Source of the DNA: Nocardiopsis sp.
GTDB lineage: Bacteria; Actinomycetota; Actinomycetes; Streptosporangiales; Streptosporangiaceae
Assembly (NCBI GenBank): GCA_021154785.1
Contig: JAJKHX010000470.1
Coordinates: 1-33,717 of the forward strand
DNA length: 33,717 bases
Direction of reading: 5' to 3'
The position numbers and the translations under genes are program-made. Shown here in pieces: positions 1-8,447 of this stretch; position 1 is the first letter of the stretch, and every line of letters starts with the position of its first letter. The notes under the pieces were generated by a model. It was not told the DNA's origin. It did not search any database and worked only from the letters and a program-made list of their open reading frames with translations.

Positions 1-1378
1 GCGGGGTACCGGAAGGGTCCGTCACCGCAGCCGACTCGGTGGGCGCCGCCGAGCTTGCCGCGGCCGTCGCGGGCTCCGGCGCGGCCGTCGCGGGCTCCGG
101 CGCGGCGGCGGGCGCGATTCTGGCCGCGGCGACGTAGGCCACGACAACCGCCACGATCACCAGCGGCATCACGGCCAGGCCGTCCGAGAACAGCAGGATG
201 GTCGCGACCAGCACCGACGTCAGCGGGAGATCGAGCATCACCACGCACATCGCCCCGATGCCGGTGGCCACTCCGGCGACCAGCGGCAATCCCGGTAGAT
301 GTGACAGGGCCATGCCGCCGGCCCCGCCGATGAACAGCGCCGGGAAGGTGGGCCCGCCGCGGAAGCTGCTCAGCGACACGCCGTAGGCCAGGCTCTTGCA
401 CACGATGAGCAGCAGCAGGGCTCCGACGGTGTACGAGGCACCGTGGGTGACGAGAGGTCCGAGCGCCACCTGCCCGTCGAAGAGAACCTCGGAGGCGTTC
501 TTCCCGGTGCCTTCGGCGTACGCGATCGCAAGTCCCGCGATGACCAGGCCCGCCACCAGCGCGGCAACCGGCGGCGAACGGAGCGAGTACGGCTGCAGCC
601 GCAGGCCCAGCCAGCGGATGCCGGAGCCGACCAGGGCCGCGGCCAGCCCGATGAGTATGGCCCAGCCGAACTCCGCCACGGTCGGCGAGCCGAAGGGCGG
701 CAGGCCGGGGATGGCCAGGGAGAAGGTGCCCAGCCCGGTCCAGGCGTCCAGCCCGATGAAGATGAGCGAGCCTATGCCCGCGGCCAGCAGGCCGGGCACG
801 AGCACCAGACCGAGCATCGGGCCACCGATCCCGGACGCTTCCATCAGCAGGAAGGCGCCGATGAGGGGCGAACCCAGCAGCGTGCTGATGGCAGCGAAGC
901 TTCCGGCCGAGGCGAGGACGGCAACGGCCTGGTCGGGTACGTCGCGGCGGGCGGCCCGCAGGGCCAGCACGACCAGGCCGCCGCCGATGGCGATGAGGGG
1001 CGCCTCCGGTCCGAGCACGGCGCCGAAGGCCAGGGTGGCCAGGGCCGCCAGGACGACACCGGGCAGCTGGGCCGGCGTCGGCGGGCGGTGCGTCTTGAAT
1101 CCCTCCGCCGGGGATGCGCCGCCGGTGCCCGGCAGGTACTGGATGGCCAGGCCGGTCAGCAAGCCGCCGGCCGCCAGCACGGGCAGCGGCCACCACCACG
1201 GCTCGGCCTGGAAGCCCAGGCCGTGCGGAAGATGCGTGAAGATCTCCGGCTGGAGGTAGTTGACCAGTGCGAGGAACCCGTAGGCGGCGGCGGAGACCAG
1301 CACCCCGAAAACCGCCGCGAGGACCAGCAGCCGCAGGTAATCGCGGCTGCGCAGCAGCGCGCGCGGATCGGCGGGCAT
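1..1378 (-). CDS. ClC-family chloride channel/transporter (3' end cut by window edge)
   Basis: Integral membrane protein of the voltage-gated chloride channel (ClC) family, moving Cl- by channel or Cl-/H+ exchange. It reads from an ATG at 1378 for 459 codons to the left edge with no stop, so the C-terminus is missing. Many hydrophobic helices are visible. The family motif GxEGP appears as GPEAP at residues 123-127, with the gating glutamate at 125. The GxFxP-like motif appears as GGPTFPALFIGG near residue 345. The visible end is a Pro/Ala-rich tail (PEPATAA twice) after the last helix, probably cytoplasmic. In E. coli, ClC acts as an electrical shunt during extreme acid resistance; with gadB in the same window that role is plausible here, by inference. 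A dyad element lies 40 nt upstream of the start. Confidence 0.88.
   Translation of the reverse strand, partial: MPADPRALLRSRDYLRLLVLAAVFGVLVSAAAYGFLALVNYLQPEIFTHLPHGLGFQAEPWWWPLPVLAAGGLLTGLAIQYLPGTGGASPAEGFKTHRPPTPAQLPGVVLAALATLAFGAVLGPEAPLIAIGGGLVVLALRAARRDVPDQAVAVLASAGSFAAISTLLGSPLIGAFLLMEASGIGGPMLGLVLVPGLLAAGIGSLIFIGLDAWTGLGTFSLAIPGLPPFGSPTVAEFGWAILIGLAAALVGSGIRWLGLRLQPYSLRSPPVAALVAGLVIAGLAIAYAEGTGKNASEVLFDGQVALGPLVTHGASYTVGALLLLIVCKSLAYGVSLSSFRGGPTFPALFIGGAGGMALSHLPGLPLVAGVATGIGAMCVVMLDLPLTSVLVATILLFSDGLAVMPLVIVAVVVAYVAAARIAPAAAPEPATAAPEPATAAASSAAPTESAAVTDPSGTP
60..101. repeat. 21-bp tandem duplication in the ClC tail
   Basis: Two perfect adjacent copies of a 21-bp unit (60-80 and 81-101). 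They keep frame and encode the repeated Pro/Ala/Glu/Thr segment of the C-terminal tail of the ClC protein. Probably a slippage product in a low-constraint linker. Confidence 0.85.
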
Positions 1379-1418
1379 CGTCACCTGTCCATCGTGAGCC
1401 GGCCTGGCCAGCGGCGGC

Positions 1419-1435
1419 TCACCTGCCGTGGGTGA
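1419..1435. promoter_or_regulatory. Dyad element, TCACCT-N5-GGGTGA (ClC promoter)
   Basis: A 6+5+6 inverted repeat with one half-site mismatch, in the short gap between the methyltransferase stop and the ClC start. It is 40 nt upstream of the ClC ATG. It shares half-sites and spacer length with the copies at 2218, 17043, 17723 and 23505, but is closer to its gene and reads in the opposite direction, so it is one of the weaker members. Confidence 0.45.
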
Positions 1436-1447
1436 CTGCCTGACGGT

Positions 1448-2221
1448 TCACCCGGGCCTGGCGCACGCCAGCCAGAGCCGGTCCGCGCCGTCTTCGTCTG
1501 CCGTGCTGGCTGTATTGCCGCCACCGCCGATGACTTCTACATCGGCGAACCGGCGGCGCAGCGCTTCGCGGATGCGATCGACCGGGAAAGACCTCATCTC
1601 GACGGCCTGCGTGAGCAACTGGTATTTCCCGTCACGCTGGAGCTCGAAGACCTCGATATGCCACCGGAACAGCACGCCGTCAGCGGTGCTTACCCGTATC
1701 ACCAGGTAATGGCCCGCGAATTGCTGCACCTCCCTGGGGATGCTTGCCATCATCATGAGGTACCGGACGGTGGCGATGTCGAAAACGAACACGCCGCCTG
1801 GGTTGAGGTGCCGGTAGGCGCAGCCGAAAAAGCTCTCCCACGCGGTGAGGCTGAGCAGGTGATTGACGCCCTGGTAGGCGCAGACGACAGCGTCGAATCT
1901 GGCGCGGAGCTCGAAGCAGGTCATATCGGCCCGGTACAGCGGGATTCCCCGCGGGAGCTTCTCGCGGGCCACGGCCAGCATGCCGGCTGATATATCCAGG
2001 CCGCTGACCTGGTACGCACCTGAGAGCAGGTCGGTGATGGCGCCGGTCCCGCAGGCGACATCAAGCAGGGTCGTGACCCGTCCGTGACGCCGCTCGACGA
2101 TGTCCCTGATCAGCGCGGCCTCGGTGGCGGGGTCACCCGCCACGGCATCGTAGTGCTGGGCAAGCACGTCGTAGGTAGCCACCGTCCGAGCTTGCGCGCC
2201 GCCCCGGAGACCGGGCCTCAT
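1448..2221 (-). CDS. Class I SAM-dependent methyltransferase
   Basis: Predicted soluble methyltransferase of 257 residues; the substrate is unknown. The N-terminal YDVLAQHYDAV segment and motif I (LLDVACGTGAITDLL, about residues 52-66) form the usual SAM-binding start of the Rossmann fold. The acidic LDIS after strand 2 and RADM near strand 3 fit the fold, and the rest matches the Methyltransf_25/11 type. The open frame extends much further upstream, but that part is low-complexity and overlaps cydD antisense, so it is rejected. The ATG at 2221 is used. A GTG at 2182 (before ATYDVLAQ) is an alternative, because the ATG lies inside a dyad element that looks like the cydD control site. It is transcribed toward ClC. 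Confidence 0.8.
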   Translation of the reverse strand: MRPGLRGGAQARTVATYDVLAQHYDAVAGDPATEAALIRDIVERRHGRVTTLLDVACGTGAITDLLSGAYQVSGLDISAGMLAVAREKLPRGIPLYRADMTCFELRARFDAVVCAYQGVNHLLSLTAWESFFGCAYRHLNPGGVFVFDIATVRYLMMMASIPREVQQFAGHYLVIRVSTADGVLFRWHIEVFELQRDGKYQLLTQAVEMRSFPVDRIREALRRRFADVEVIGGGGNTASTADEDGADRLWLACARPG

Positions 2222-2234
2222 TCGTGGCGGGTGA
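2218..2234 (+). promoter_or_regulatory. Dyad element, TCATTC-N5-GGGTGA (cydDC promoter)
   Basis: Inverted repeat with one mismatch, followed by TGA. It lies 69 nt before the GTG start of cydD and in the same orientation as cydD. The position and downstream bases (GGGTGATG) match the copies in front of gadB and the PRC-barrel gene. It overlaps the putative methyltransferase ATG, so it may also affect that gene. Confidence 0.55.
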
Positions 2235-2303
2235 TGACGTGTGACGAGGCCCCAGCCACTATCGACGCCATGCGGGTGCGCGATTTGCCGGCGATCTCCG
2301 GCC

Positions 2304-4019
2304 GTGAGAGCGGTTGACCCGCGCCTGCTGCGGCAGGCCGGACCGGCCCGCGGGTACCTGACCGTCACGGTCGCGCTCGGCGGGGCGGGCGCGGTGCTGA
2401 TCTTGCTGCAGGCAGACCTGCTGTCGCGCGTCCTGGCGGGGGCGGCGCGCGGCACCGGCGCCGATGCGCTGTCCGTGCCGCTGGCCTGGCTCGGTGCGGT
2501 ACTGGCCGGGCGGGCCGCCGCGGCCGCCGGAGGCGAGGCCGCGGCGCTGCGCGCGGCGGCTGCGGTGAAGTCAGGACTGCGGCGGCAGCTCAGCGCCCAC
2601 GTCCTGCGGCTAGGCCCGCAGTGGCTCGGCGGCCAGCGCGCCGGGGAGATCACGACGCTCGTGACCAAGGGACTGGACGGGCTGGATGCCTACTTCGCCC
2701 GCTACCTGCCGCGCCTGGTGCTCGGTGTCGCGGTCCCGCTGGCCGTCCTGGTCCGGGTGGCGCTGGCCGACTGGATCTCGGCGGTGATCATCGCGGTAAC
2801 GCTGCCGCTGATACCGGTGTTCGCAGTCCTGATCGGATGGCATACCCGGGCCCAGACCCAGCGGCAGTGGCAGTTGCTGGCCCGCCTGGGCGGGCACTTC
2901 CTGGACGTGGTGGCGGGCCTGCCCACCCTGAAGCTGTTCGGCCGGGCCCGGGCGCAGGCCGAGGTGATCAAGGACGTCACCAGCGCGCACCGCAAGGCAA
3001 CCATGGCGACACTGCGGGTGGCGTTCTTGTCCGCCCTGGCCCTGGAGCTCACCGCGGCGCTGGCTACCGCGCTGGTCGCCGTCGAGATCGGCCTGCGGCT
3101 GCTGGCCGGACACGTCGGCTATCAGACGGCGCTGCTCGTCCTGCTGCTCACCCCCGAGGCTTACCTGCCGCTGCGCAACGCGGGCGCCGAGTTCCACGCC
3201 AGCGCGGACGGTTCCGCGGCGGCGCGAAGCGCCTTCGAGATCCTCGACACCCCGGTACCGGGCCGGCCGGCCGCCACCACGGGCGCCGACGTCGACCTGC
3301 GTCGTGAGGACATCGTGTTCCGGGGCGTGAGCCTGGAGTACCCCGGCCGCGGACAGCCGGCTCTCGACGACGTCAACCTCACCGTCCGGGCCGGGGAGCA
3401 CATCGTGCTGACCGGCCCGAACGGCGCGGGAAAGAGCTCGCTGCTGGCCTTGCTACTCCGTTTCGTCTCGCCGGCCGACGGGGTCATCACGGCAGGCGGC
3501 GCTGACCTGGACCGGATCCCCGCCGATCACTGGCGGGCGCAGATCGCCTGGGTTCCGCAGCACCCGCACCTGTTCGCCACGACCGTCGCCGCCAACATCG
3601 CCCTGGGCCAGCCGGGGGCACAGCGGCCGGACATCGTGGCGGCCGCGCGCCTGGCCGGAGCGGATGACTTCATCCGGCGGCTGCCGCGCGGCTACGACAG
3701 CGTGCTGAGCGAGGGCGCCCGCGCCCTGTCGGCCGGGCAGCGGCAGAAGATCGCGCTGGCCCGGGCGTTCCTGCGCCAGGCCCCGGTCATGCTGCTCGAC
3801 GAGCCCACCGCGCATCTGGACCCGGCCAGCGCCGAGGCGGTCATGACCGCCATCGGCAACCGGATGGCCGACCGCACCGTCATCCTCATCACGCACCGGC
3901 CGCCGCCTCGAACCGGCCGCTTCGCCCGGATCCTGGCCCTCGACCATGGCCGGCTCAGCGACCTGGAGCAGCTGGGAGCGGCACCAGGCCAGCCGGCCGG
4001 GCTGGCGGCCATGCCATGA
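2304..4019 (+). CDS. cydD: Thiol reductant ABC exporter subunit CydD
   Basis: Half of the heterodimeric CydDC ABC transporter, which exports cysteine/glutathione-type thiols across the cytoplasmic membrane and is needed to assemble cytochrome bd. The protein has 571 residues from the GTG at 2304; an upstream GTG at 2241 would add 21 unlikely residues, while VDPRLLR is a typical CydD start. The N-terminal half is a six-helix ABC membrane domain. The C-terminal ATPase shows Walker A (TGPNGAGKSS, about residue 370), a signature ALSAGQRQK (about 474), Walker B VMLLDEPTAHLD (about 495) and an H-loop ILITHR. The signature is LSAGQ rather than LSGGQ. Its stop overlaps the cydC start (ATGA at 4016-4019), indicating translational coupling. 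No intact cydAB is next to it. Confidence 0.9.
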   Translation: MRAVDPRLLRQAGPARGYLTVTVALGGAGAVLILLQADLLSRVLAGAARGTGADALSVPLAWLGAVLAGRAAAAAGGEAAALRAAAAVKSGLRRQLSAHVLRLGPQWLGGQRAGEITTLVTKGLDGLDAYFARYLPRLVLGVAVPLAVLVRVALADWISAVIIAVTLPLIPVFAVLIGWHTRAQTQRQWQLLARLGGHFLDVVAGLPTLKLFGRARAQAEVIKDVTSAHRKATMATLRVAFLSALALELTAALATALVAVEIGLRLLAGHVGYQTALLVLLLTPEAYLPLRNAGAEFHASADGSAAARSAFEILDTPVPGRPAATTGADVDLRREDIVFRGVSLEYPGRGQPALDDVNLTVRAGEHIVLTGPNGAGKSSLLALLLRFVSPADGVITAGGADLDRIPADHWRAQIAWVPQHPHLFATTVAANIALGQPGAQRPDIVAAARLAGADDFIRRLPRGYDSVLSEGARALSAGQRQKIALARAFLRQAPVMLLDEPTAHLDPASAEAVMTAIGNRMADRTVILITHRPPPRTGRFARILALDHGRLSDLEQLGAAPGQPAGLAAMP

Positions 4020-5686
4020 CCGCCGGGCGCGATCCGCTGCTGCGGCTGCTCAGGCTGGCCCGGCCGCTGCGTGGCCAGCTACTGCTCGCGGTCGCGGCCG
4101 GCGCCGCCGCCACCAGCTGCGGTGTCGCGCTACTGGCGGTGTCCGGGTTCCTGCTCGCCCGGGCGTCAGAGCATCCCGGCATCCTGGCGATCTCGGCGGC
4201 CGTGGTCGCGGTCCGGGCGCTGAGCGCCGGCCGGGGAATCTCCCGCTATCTCGAGCGCCTCGCATCACACGACGCGGCATTCCGGATCCTGGCCGACGTG
4301 CGGGTCCGCATCTACCGGCGGCTGGAACGGCTAGCCCCGGCCGGGCTGGCCGCGTTTGCCTCCGGTGACCTGCTCGCCCGGCTGGTCTCCGACGTCGACG
4401 CCACCCAGGACCTGTTCATCAGGGGCATAGCTCCGCCGCTCGCCGCCGCGCTGGCCGGCGCCGGGGCGGTCGTGGCCGGCGTGGCGATCCTCGCCCCCGC
4501 CGGGGCCGTGCTCGCGGCCGGGCTGCTGGTCGCCGGGATCGGCATCCCGGTATTCGCCGCCCGGGCCACGCGCGGCGCGGCCAGGCGCATCGCCCCGTCG
4601 CGAGGGCACCTGGCCGGGACGTTCACCGACCTCATGGCGGGCGTGGCCGACCTGCACGCCTACGGCGCGGAAGAGACGGCACTGGCCGCAGTGACGGCGG
4701 CCGACGCCGACCTGACCAGCCATGACCGGCGGAACGCCACGGTGTCCGGCCTCAGTGCGGGCTTGAGCTCCGCCATCGCCGGGCTGACCTTGTGGGGCGT
4801 CCTGCTGCTCGGTGTGGCGGCCACCGGAGACGGGGCGCTGACCAGGGTTCCGCTAGCCGTGCTGACGCTGACCGCGCTCGCCTCCTTCGAGGCCGTCATC
4901 GCCCTGCCCGCCGCGGCGGTCCAGCTCGGCCAGGCCCGCGTTTCAGCCCGCCGGATCGTGGCGGTCCTGGACGCGCCGGACCCGGTGCGCGAGCCTTCCT
5001 CTCCCCGGCCACTGCCGGCCGGGCCGGTATCGGTCAGGCTACGCGGCGCGAAGGTCCGCTACCGGCCCGAAGGGCCGGCCGCCCTCGACGGGGTCGATCT
5101 CGACCTGCCACCGGGCCGGCGGGTCGCCTTGACCGGCCCGAACGGAGCGGGGAAATCGACGATAGCCAGCGTGCTGCTCCGCTTCACCGACCTGACCGCG
5201 GGCACGGTCACGCTCAACGGCCATGACCTGGCCGGCTACGCCGCGGACGACGTCCGGGCCAGGATCGGGGGCTGCCCGCAGGATCCGCACATCTTCGACG
5301 CGTCCCTGCGGGATAATCTCCTCCTGGCCCGGCCGGGGGCCACCGACGAGCAGCTCGCCGAGGTCGCCGTCCAGGTCAGGCTGCTGGACTGGATCGAGTC
5401 TTTGCCGCTCGGCTGGGACACCCCGGTCGGCGCTCGGGGCGCCGCCCTATCCGGCGGCCAGCGCCAGCGGCTGGCCCTGGCCCGGGCCTTGCTCGCCGAC
5501 CCGGCGGTGCTGATACTCGACGAGCCCACGGCCCATCTCGACCAGGGCACCAGCCGCGCTCTCATCACAGACCTCCTGGCCGCGACGGCGGGACGCACGC
5601 TGCTGCTCATCACCCACGATCCCGGCGGACTCGACGAGCTCGACCAGATAGTCGTGCTCGAGGACGGGAAGGTCGCGGCCAGCTGA
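4016..5686 (+). CDS. cydC: Thiol reductant ABC exporter subunit CydC
   Basis: Second half of the CydDC transporter, 556 residues, translationally coupled to cydD through a 4-nt overlap. An N-terminal transmembrane domain is followed by a nucleotide-binding domain with Walker A (TGPNGAGKST, about residue 372), the signature LSGGQRQRLALARALL (about 478), Walker B VLILDEPTAHLD (about 498) and an H-loop LLITHD. The canonical signature contrasts with the LSAGQ of its partner, so the two ATP sites may not be equal (inference). With cydD it forms a two-gene operon, preceded by the dyad element at 2218-2234. A 118-196 nt gap follows before the next gene. Confidence 0.9.
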   Translation: MTAGRDPLLRLLRLARPLRGQLLLAVAAGAAATSCGVALLAVSGFLLARASEHPGILAISAAVVAVRALSAGRGISRYLERLASHDAAFRILADVRVRIYRRLERLAPAGLAAFASGDLLARLVSDVDATQDLFIRGIAPPLAAALAGAGAVVAGVAILAPAGAVLAAGLLVAGIGIPVFAARATRGAARRIAPSRGHLAGTFTDLMAGVADLHAYGAEETALAAVTAADADLTSHDRRNATVSGLSAGLSSAIAGLTLWGVLLLGVAATGDGALTRVPLAVLTLTALASFEAVIALPAAAVQLGQARVSARRIVAVLDAPDPVREPSSPRPLPAGPVSVRLRGAKVRYRPEGPAALDGVDLDLPPGRRVALTGPNGAGKSTIASVLLRFTDLTAGTVTLNGHDLAGYAADDVRARIGGCPQDPHIFDASLRDNLLLARPGATDEQLAEVAVQVRLLDWIESLPLGWDTPVGARGAALSGGQRQRLALARALLADPAVLILDEPTAHLDQGTSRALITDLLAATAGRTLLLITHDPGGLDELDQIVVLEDGKVAAS

Positions 5687-5882
5687 CTTTATCGGGCGAT
5701 TGTCAATCAGTGGGTCACGAGCGCACTGACGTGGCCGGTCTTTAGGGCTATGTCCTTGCCATTGCCGGGTTGTTGCACAAAGCTGGTGGTCGGTTGTAAT
5801 TCAGATGACGGGCGGACGGCCGAGCAACTGGCGGCGCGGTCTGGCGGTGGCCGCCGAAACGAACAGTCAGCGGAGACTCGAC

Positions 5883-8102
5883 GTGCTTATCGAGACGAAG
5901 CTTCATGCTCCTGTCGCCCGGAGCGAGTGGATAGAGCGGCCGGAACTCATCCGCGGGCTGGCCGATGCCACGGCCAGGCTGATCCTGGTAGCGGCGCCGC
6001 CCGGCTTCGGCAAGACCACCCTGGTCACGCAATGGCGATCCAGTCCGGTCAACGACAAGCGATTCGCCTGGGTCTCGCTTGACCGCGGCGATGACGATCC
6101 CAGCCGGCTGTGGCGGCACCTGGTGTCTGCCCTGCGCCTGGCGTGCCCGGAGTTCGACAGCAGGGAGATCATCCTGCGGGATTTTCAGGCGCAGGCTCCC
6201 GACTTCGGCCGGACGGTGCTTCCGATGCTGGTCAACCAGATGGCCTGGCTGCCAGACCCGGTCGTCCTCGTCCTTGACGACTATCACCTGGTCAGGGAGC
6301 GTAGCTGCCACGACCAGGTGACCCTGCTGCTGGACCATCTGCCGTCATCGGCGCAACTGGTCATCATCACCCGCGCCGATCCCCCGTTGGCGCTGGCCCG
6401 CATGCGCGCCGCCGGCGAGATGGCGGAAGTCCGGTCGCACGAGCTGCGCTTCGATCCCCCGCAGGCGGCCGAGCTGATCCGCGCGGTGGCCGGCGTCGAG
6501 CTCAGCGAACTCGGCCTGGCCGAGCTCGTCGAACGGACCGAGGGCTGGCCAGCCGGGCTCTACCTGGCCGCGCTCTCCCTGCGCGGTCACTCGTCACCGG
6601 AGGTGTTCGTCCGCCAGTTCGCGGGCGATAACCGTTTCATCGTCGATTTCCTGGTCGAGGACGTGCTCAGCCATCAGCCAGAGGAGATCCGCGAGTTTCT
6701 CATCCGGACCTCGATTCTCGGCCGGTTCTGCGGTCCGCTGTGCGATGCCGTCACCGGCTTGGCCGACGCGACCGCGATCATAACGGCGCTCGAGCGAGAA
6801 AACCTTTTCTTGGTACCGCTGGACGAGAACCGGCAATGGTACCGCTATCACCACCTCTTCGCTCAGGTACTGCGCGCCCAGCTGGCCAGGACCGAACCCG
6901 GCACCGTGGCCGCCTTGCACGAGCGGGCCAGCGCCTGGCACCGGGCATCCGGATCGCCGGACGAAGCGATCACGCACGCGCTGGCCGCGGGGGACGCGGA
7001 CGGAGCGACCGAGCTGATCGCACAGCACTATTACGCCTACATCGACTCCGGCCAGATCGCCACCGTCCGCGGCTGGCTGCGTTCGCTCGGCGATGGCCAG
7101 GCAGCGGCCAGCCCGCTCGCGGCGCACGCCGCGGCGTGGACGGCGGCGTTGTCCGGCGACCCGCAGACCGTGCGGCGCCTGCTGCCGGTCATGGAGGCGG
7201 CCGGTGACGCCGGGCCGCTTCCGGATGGCATGCGGTCATTCCGGTTCTCGGCCGCGGTGCTGCAGGCGACGTTCGGATTCGGCGGGCTCGGACCGATGCG
7301 CGAGGCCGGGCTGCGGGCGGTCGGGCTGGAGACGAACCCGGCCTCGCCCTGGTATGCCCTGGCCCACAGCACGCTCGGTACCGCGCTGTACTGGACCGGC
7401 GACCTCGAGCAGGCCGCCGCGCATGCGGAGAAGGCCCTGTTCACGCCGGACGCCATCGCGCTGGTGCGGATGCAGGCTTCCGCCCTCATGGCCTGGCTCG
7501 CGGTCGAGTCCGGCCGGCTCACCCAGGCCGACGAACTGGCGCACGCGGCCGAGGAGATCGTGACCGACCCGGCCGTCGGACTCGGGCAGGCTCCGCAGAG
7601 CTCCTTCGCCTACACGGCCATAGGCGCGGTACTGGCGGCGCAGGGGAAACTGGATGAGGCCCAGAACGAGCTTGAGCGCGCGCTGCGGATACGCCGGAAG
7701 TGGATGGGGCTCAGCCCCTGGCCTACGGTCGAGGTCCTGCTGAGGCTGGCGCCCGTGCTGGCCGACCTGGGCGACCGGGCCGGCAGCGCCGCCCTGCTCG
7801 CCGAGGCCAGGCAGGTGCTCAACTCGCTGCCGGACGGCGCGGACGCTCAGCTGGCCAGGCTGGCGCAGCTAGAGCGCCGGCTCGCGCACCGGCCAGCCGC
7901 CTCGCCGGGTGAGCCGATCACCGAACGCGAACGCGAGGTGCTGCGGCTGCTGCAGGGCACGCTGTCGCTTCGCGACATCGGCCGCGAGCTCTACCTGTCA
8001 CCGAACACGATCAAGACACACACGCGTGCGCTGTACCGGAAGCTCGGCGCGACTGACCGGCATGAAGCGGTGACGAAGGCTCACGGCCTCGGCCTCATCT
8101 AG
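5883..8102 (+). CDS. LAL/MalT-like LuxR-family ATP-binding transcriptional regulator (LAL-1)
   Basis: Large STAND-type regulator of 739 residues. The N-terminus (TKLHAPVARSEWIERPELI) is typical of MalT-like proteins. Walker A is APPGFGKTTL, Walker B is VVLVLDDYHLV, and the arm motif WYRYHHLFAQVL precedes a long helical, TPR-like sensor region. A C-terminal LuxR HTH (TEREREVL, then SPNTIKTHTRALYRKL) occupies about the last 60 residues. Such proteins switch to a DNA-binding multimer on ATP and inducer binding; the inducer here is unknown. The GTG at 5883 is chosen because GGAGA (5872-5876) sits 6 nt upstream; an ATG at 5805 would add 26 residues with no good ribosome site. It is the first of three LAL genes in 8 kb. 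Confidence 0.88.
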   Translation: MLIETKLHAPVARSEWIERPELIRGLADATARLILVAAPPGFGKTTLVTQWRSSPVNDKRFAWVSLDRGDDDPSRLWRHLVSALRLACPEFDSREIILRDFQAQAPDFGRTVLPMLVNQMAWLPDPVVLVLDDYHLVRERSCHDQVTLLLDHLPSSAQLVIITRADPPLALARMRAAGEMAEVRSHELRFDPPQAAELIRAVAGVELSELGLAELVERTEGWPAGLYLAALSLRGHSSPEVFVRQFAGDNRFIVDFLVEDVLSHQPEEIREFLIRTSILGRFCGPLCDAVTGLADATAIITALERENLFLVPLDENRQWYRYHHLFAQVLRAQLARTEPGTVAALHERASAWHRASGSPDEAITHALAAGDADGATELIAQHYYAYIDSGQIATVRGWLRSLGDGQAAASPLAAHAAAWTAALSGDPQTVRRLLPVMEAAGDAGPLPDGMRSFRFSAAVLQATFGFGGLGPMREAGLRAVGLETNPASPWYALAHSTLGTALYWTGDLEQAAAHAEKALFTPDAIALVRMQASALMAWLAVESGRLTQADELAHAAEEIVTDPAVGLGQAPQSSFAYTAIGAVLAAQGKLDEAQNELERALRIRRKWMGLSPWPTVEVLLRLAPVLADLGDRAGSAALLAEARQVLNSLPDGADAQLARLAQLERRLAHRPAASPGEPITEREREVLRLLQGTLSLRDIGRELYLSPNTIKTHTRALYRKLGATDRHEAVTKAHGLGLI

Positions 8103-8126
8103 CCGCCACGAGGAGGACGCCCGGAA

Positions 8127-8138
8127 TCACCTAGGTGA
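8127..8138. promoter_or_regulatory. Perfect 12-bp palindrome TCACCTAGGTGA
   Basis: It lies 25 nt after the LAL-1 stop and about 80 nt before the 75-aa ORF. The half-site TCACC/GGTGA is the same as in the recurring dyad element, but the spacer is only 2 bp. It may be an operator for the small ORF or a chance palindrome. Confidence 0.35.
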
Positions 8139-8161
8139 ACAAGGTGGCCGGCGGCATGAAC

Positions 8162-8178
8162 TCACCCTTTCCCGGGGA
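8162..8178 (+). promoter_or_regulatory. Weak dyad element, TCACCC-N5-CGGGGA (small ORF promoter)
   Basis: The left half-site is perfect and the right half is degenerate. In extended form the 20-mer agrees with the gadB copy at about 15 of 20 positions. It lies 41 nt upstream of the ATG at 8220, closer than the main class. Listed as a possible member only. Confidence 0.3.
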
Positions 8179-8219
8179 AGGGGGACACCGATACAACCGC
8201 CAGAAAGTGCCCCTGTTTC

Positions 8220-8447
8220 ATGAACGTACCGAGCGATGATCCCCGCCGCTACCGGATCGTCTTCCGCGGAGAGTGCGGTCACGTGCTGGCCGGCCTGTTC
8301 AGCGACGTCACGATCGAATCCGGCAATGGCTACACCTGCGTCGTGGCCGCGGTGCGCGATGACGCAGAATTCTACGGGCTGCTTGACAGGTTCTCCGATC
8401 TCGCCTTGCGGCCGGTCAGCCTCAGCGAACTCGGTGCCGGCGCCTGA
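8220..8447 (+). CDS. Small conserved-looking hypothetical protein (75 aa)
   Basis: A 75-residue soluble protein with the pattern RYRIVFRGECGHVLAGLF, then VAAVRDDAEFYGLLDRFSDLALRPVSL. This alternating strand-helix-strand layout resembles small actinobacterial proteins with an RYEIRVRGRLGE-type start that are common beside regulators and have no assigned function; that resemblance is from memory. No transmembrane segment or signal peptide. The ribosome site is poor. Its TGA (8445-8447) directly abuts the antisense stop of LAL-2 (8448-8450), with no intergenic base. Two dyad-like sites precede it. Probably real given strand-consistent codon use, but unproven. Confidence 0.6.
   Translation: MNVPSDDPRRYRIVFRGECGHVLAGLFSDVTIESGNGYTCVVAAVRDDAEFYGLLDRFSDLALRPVSLSELGAGA

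Noticed and set aside
396-1435. Overlapping plus-strand frames of 287 and 330 codons
   Set aside because: Antisense of the ClC gene, whose minus-strand frame shows GPEAP, GxTFP and membrane helices.
2222-2668. 149-codon N-terminal extension of the methyltransferase
   Set aside because: Ser/Ala/Arg-rich, antisense to cydD, and unlike any methyltransferase domain.
5698-5708. Palindrome GATTGTCAATC after cydC
   Set aside because: Only 11 bp, no repeat elsewhere, not the TGTGAA-type Rex site and no U-tract for a terminator.
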